This document shows positions 5,473-5,606 of a DNA stretch of 5,606 nt, in pieces. A program made the translations under genes and the position numbers. A model generated the notes under the pieces. The model had not been told where the DNA came from, did no database searches, and saw only the letters and a program-made list of their open reading frames with translations. The stretch comes from Veillonella sp. (GTDB taxonomy: Bacteria > Bacillota > Negativicutes > Veillonellales > Veillonellaceae): the NCBI GenBank assembly GCA_022737715.1, contig JAIITD010000110.1, positions 1 to 5,606 on the forward strand, written 5' to 3'. Each line of letters starts with the position of its first letter. Position 1 is the first letter of the stretch.

Positions 5473-5502
5473 TTGCATTATATTAGTGGCTCATGTTAAT
5501 AT
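5473..5502 (+). promoter_or_regulatory. Promoter of the tRNA-Asp gene
   Basis: TTGCAT (5473-5478) is followed after 18 bp by TAATAT (5497-5502), preceded by TGT, giving an extended -10. RNA would start near 5509, about 23 bases before the mature tRNA. A/T-rich DNA directly upstream fits a strong stable-RNA promoter. Confidence 0.65.
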
Positions 5503-5511
5503 ATACGAGTA

Positions 5512-5527
5512 GTCAACGAGAGTTGAT
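5512..5527 (+). other. Small hairpin in the tRNA-Asp 5' leader
   Basis: GTCAAC (5512-5517) pairs with GTTGAT (5522-5527), six pairs including one terminal G-U, closed by a GAGA tetraloop of the stable GNRA type. It ends four bases before the first tRNA base and would be removed by RNase P. Confidence 0.5.
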
Positions 5528-5531
5528 ACGC

Positions 5532-5606
5532 GGCCCCGTGGTGTAGCGGTTAACATGTCGCCCTGTCACGGCGAAGATCGTCAGTTCAAATCTGATCGGG
5601 GTCGCC
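5532..5606 (+). tRNA. tRNA-Asp, anticodon GTC (last A of CCA outside the window)
   Basis: A full cloverleaf is visible. The acceptor stem is GGCCCCG (5532-5538) with CGGGGTC and one G-U pair. The anticodon stem TCGCC/GGCGA surrounds the loop CTGTCAC, with anticodon GTC at 5565-5567. The T-stem GTCAG/CTGAT encloses TTCAAAT. The discriminator base is G, as expected for Asp, followed by CC at the window edge, so CCA appears to be genome-encoded. More tRNA genes may follow beyond the window. Confidence 0.96.

Noticed and set aside
5236..5530. Remnant of an autotransporter passenger after a frameshift
   Set aside because: The region is AT-rich with stops in all frames, a strong terminator begins at 5293, and nothing resembles Ig-like or repeat passenger sequence.

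Overview
The window looks like chromosomal DNA from a diderm Firmicute of the Negativicutes, most probably Veillonella or a close relative. This is inferred from a Bacillus-type menaquinone gene set with strong AGGAGG-like ribosome binding sites next to an outer-membrane beta-barrel gene, in AT-rich DNA. No 16S or other taxonomic marker is present, so the genus is not proven.

Bases 1-3095 carry rightward menaquinone (vitamin K2) genes. They comprise the last eight codons of a probable menB (DHNA-CoA synthase), a small intrinsic terminator, then menE (o-succinylbenzoate-CoA ligase), menC (o-succinylbenzoate synthase) and a hotdog-fold thioesterase that probably releases DHNA from DHNA-CoA. The last three genes overlap by 4-8 bases and should be translationally coupled. 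In pathway order, MenC makes o-succinylbenzoate, MenE activates it with CoA, MenB closes the ring and the thioesterase removes CoA.

Bases 3096-3265 separate this operon from a convergent gene. The stretch contains a minus-strand terminator, a long GC-rich-tipped hairpin of about 96 nt and a plus-strand terminator, all framed by a 12-bp inverted repeat. The hairpin's covarying-style G-U pairs point to a structured plus-strand RNA. This is the least explained piece of the window.

Bases 3256-3873 (minus) encode a small membrane-anchored DUF2939-like protein. It diverges from the gene at 4021-5235 (plus), whose product has a signal peptide and an inverse-autotransporter (intimin/invasin-type) beta-barrel but stops exactly where an adhesive passenger would begin. 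The intergenic region between them holds a good sigma70-type promoter whose -10 box is half of a perfect palindrome, so it may fire both ways. A strong terminator follows the barrel gene, then about 130 bases of very AT-rich non-coding DNA. The window ends with a promoter, a small leader hairpin and a tRNA-Asp(GTC) cut one base short of its CCA end.
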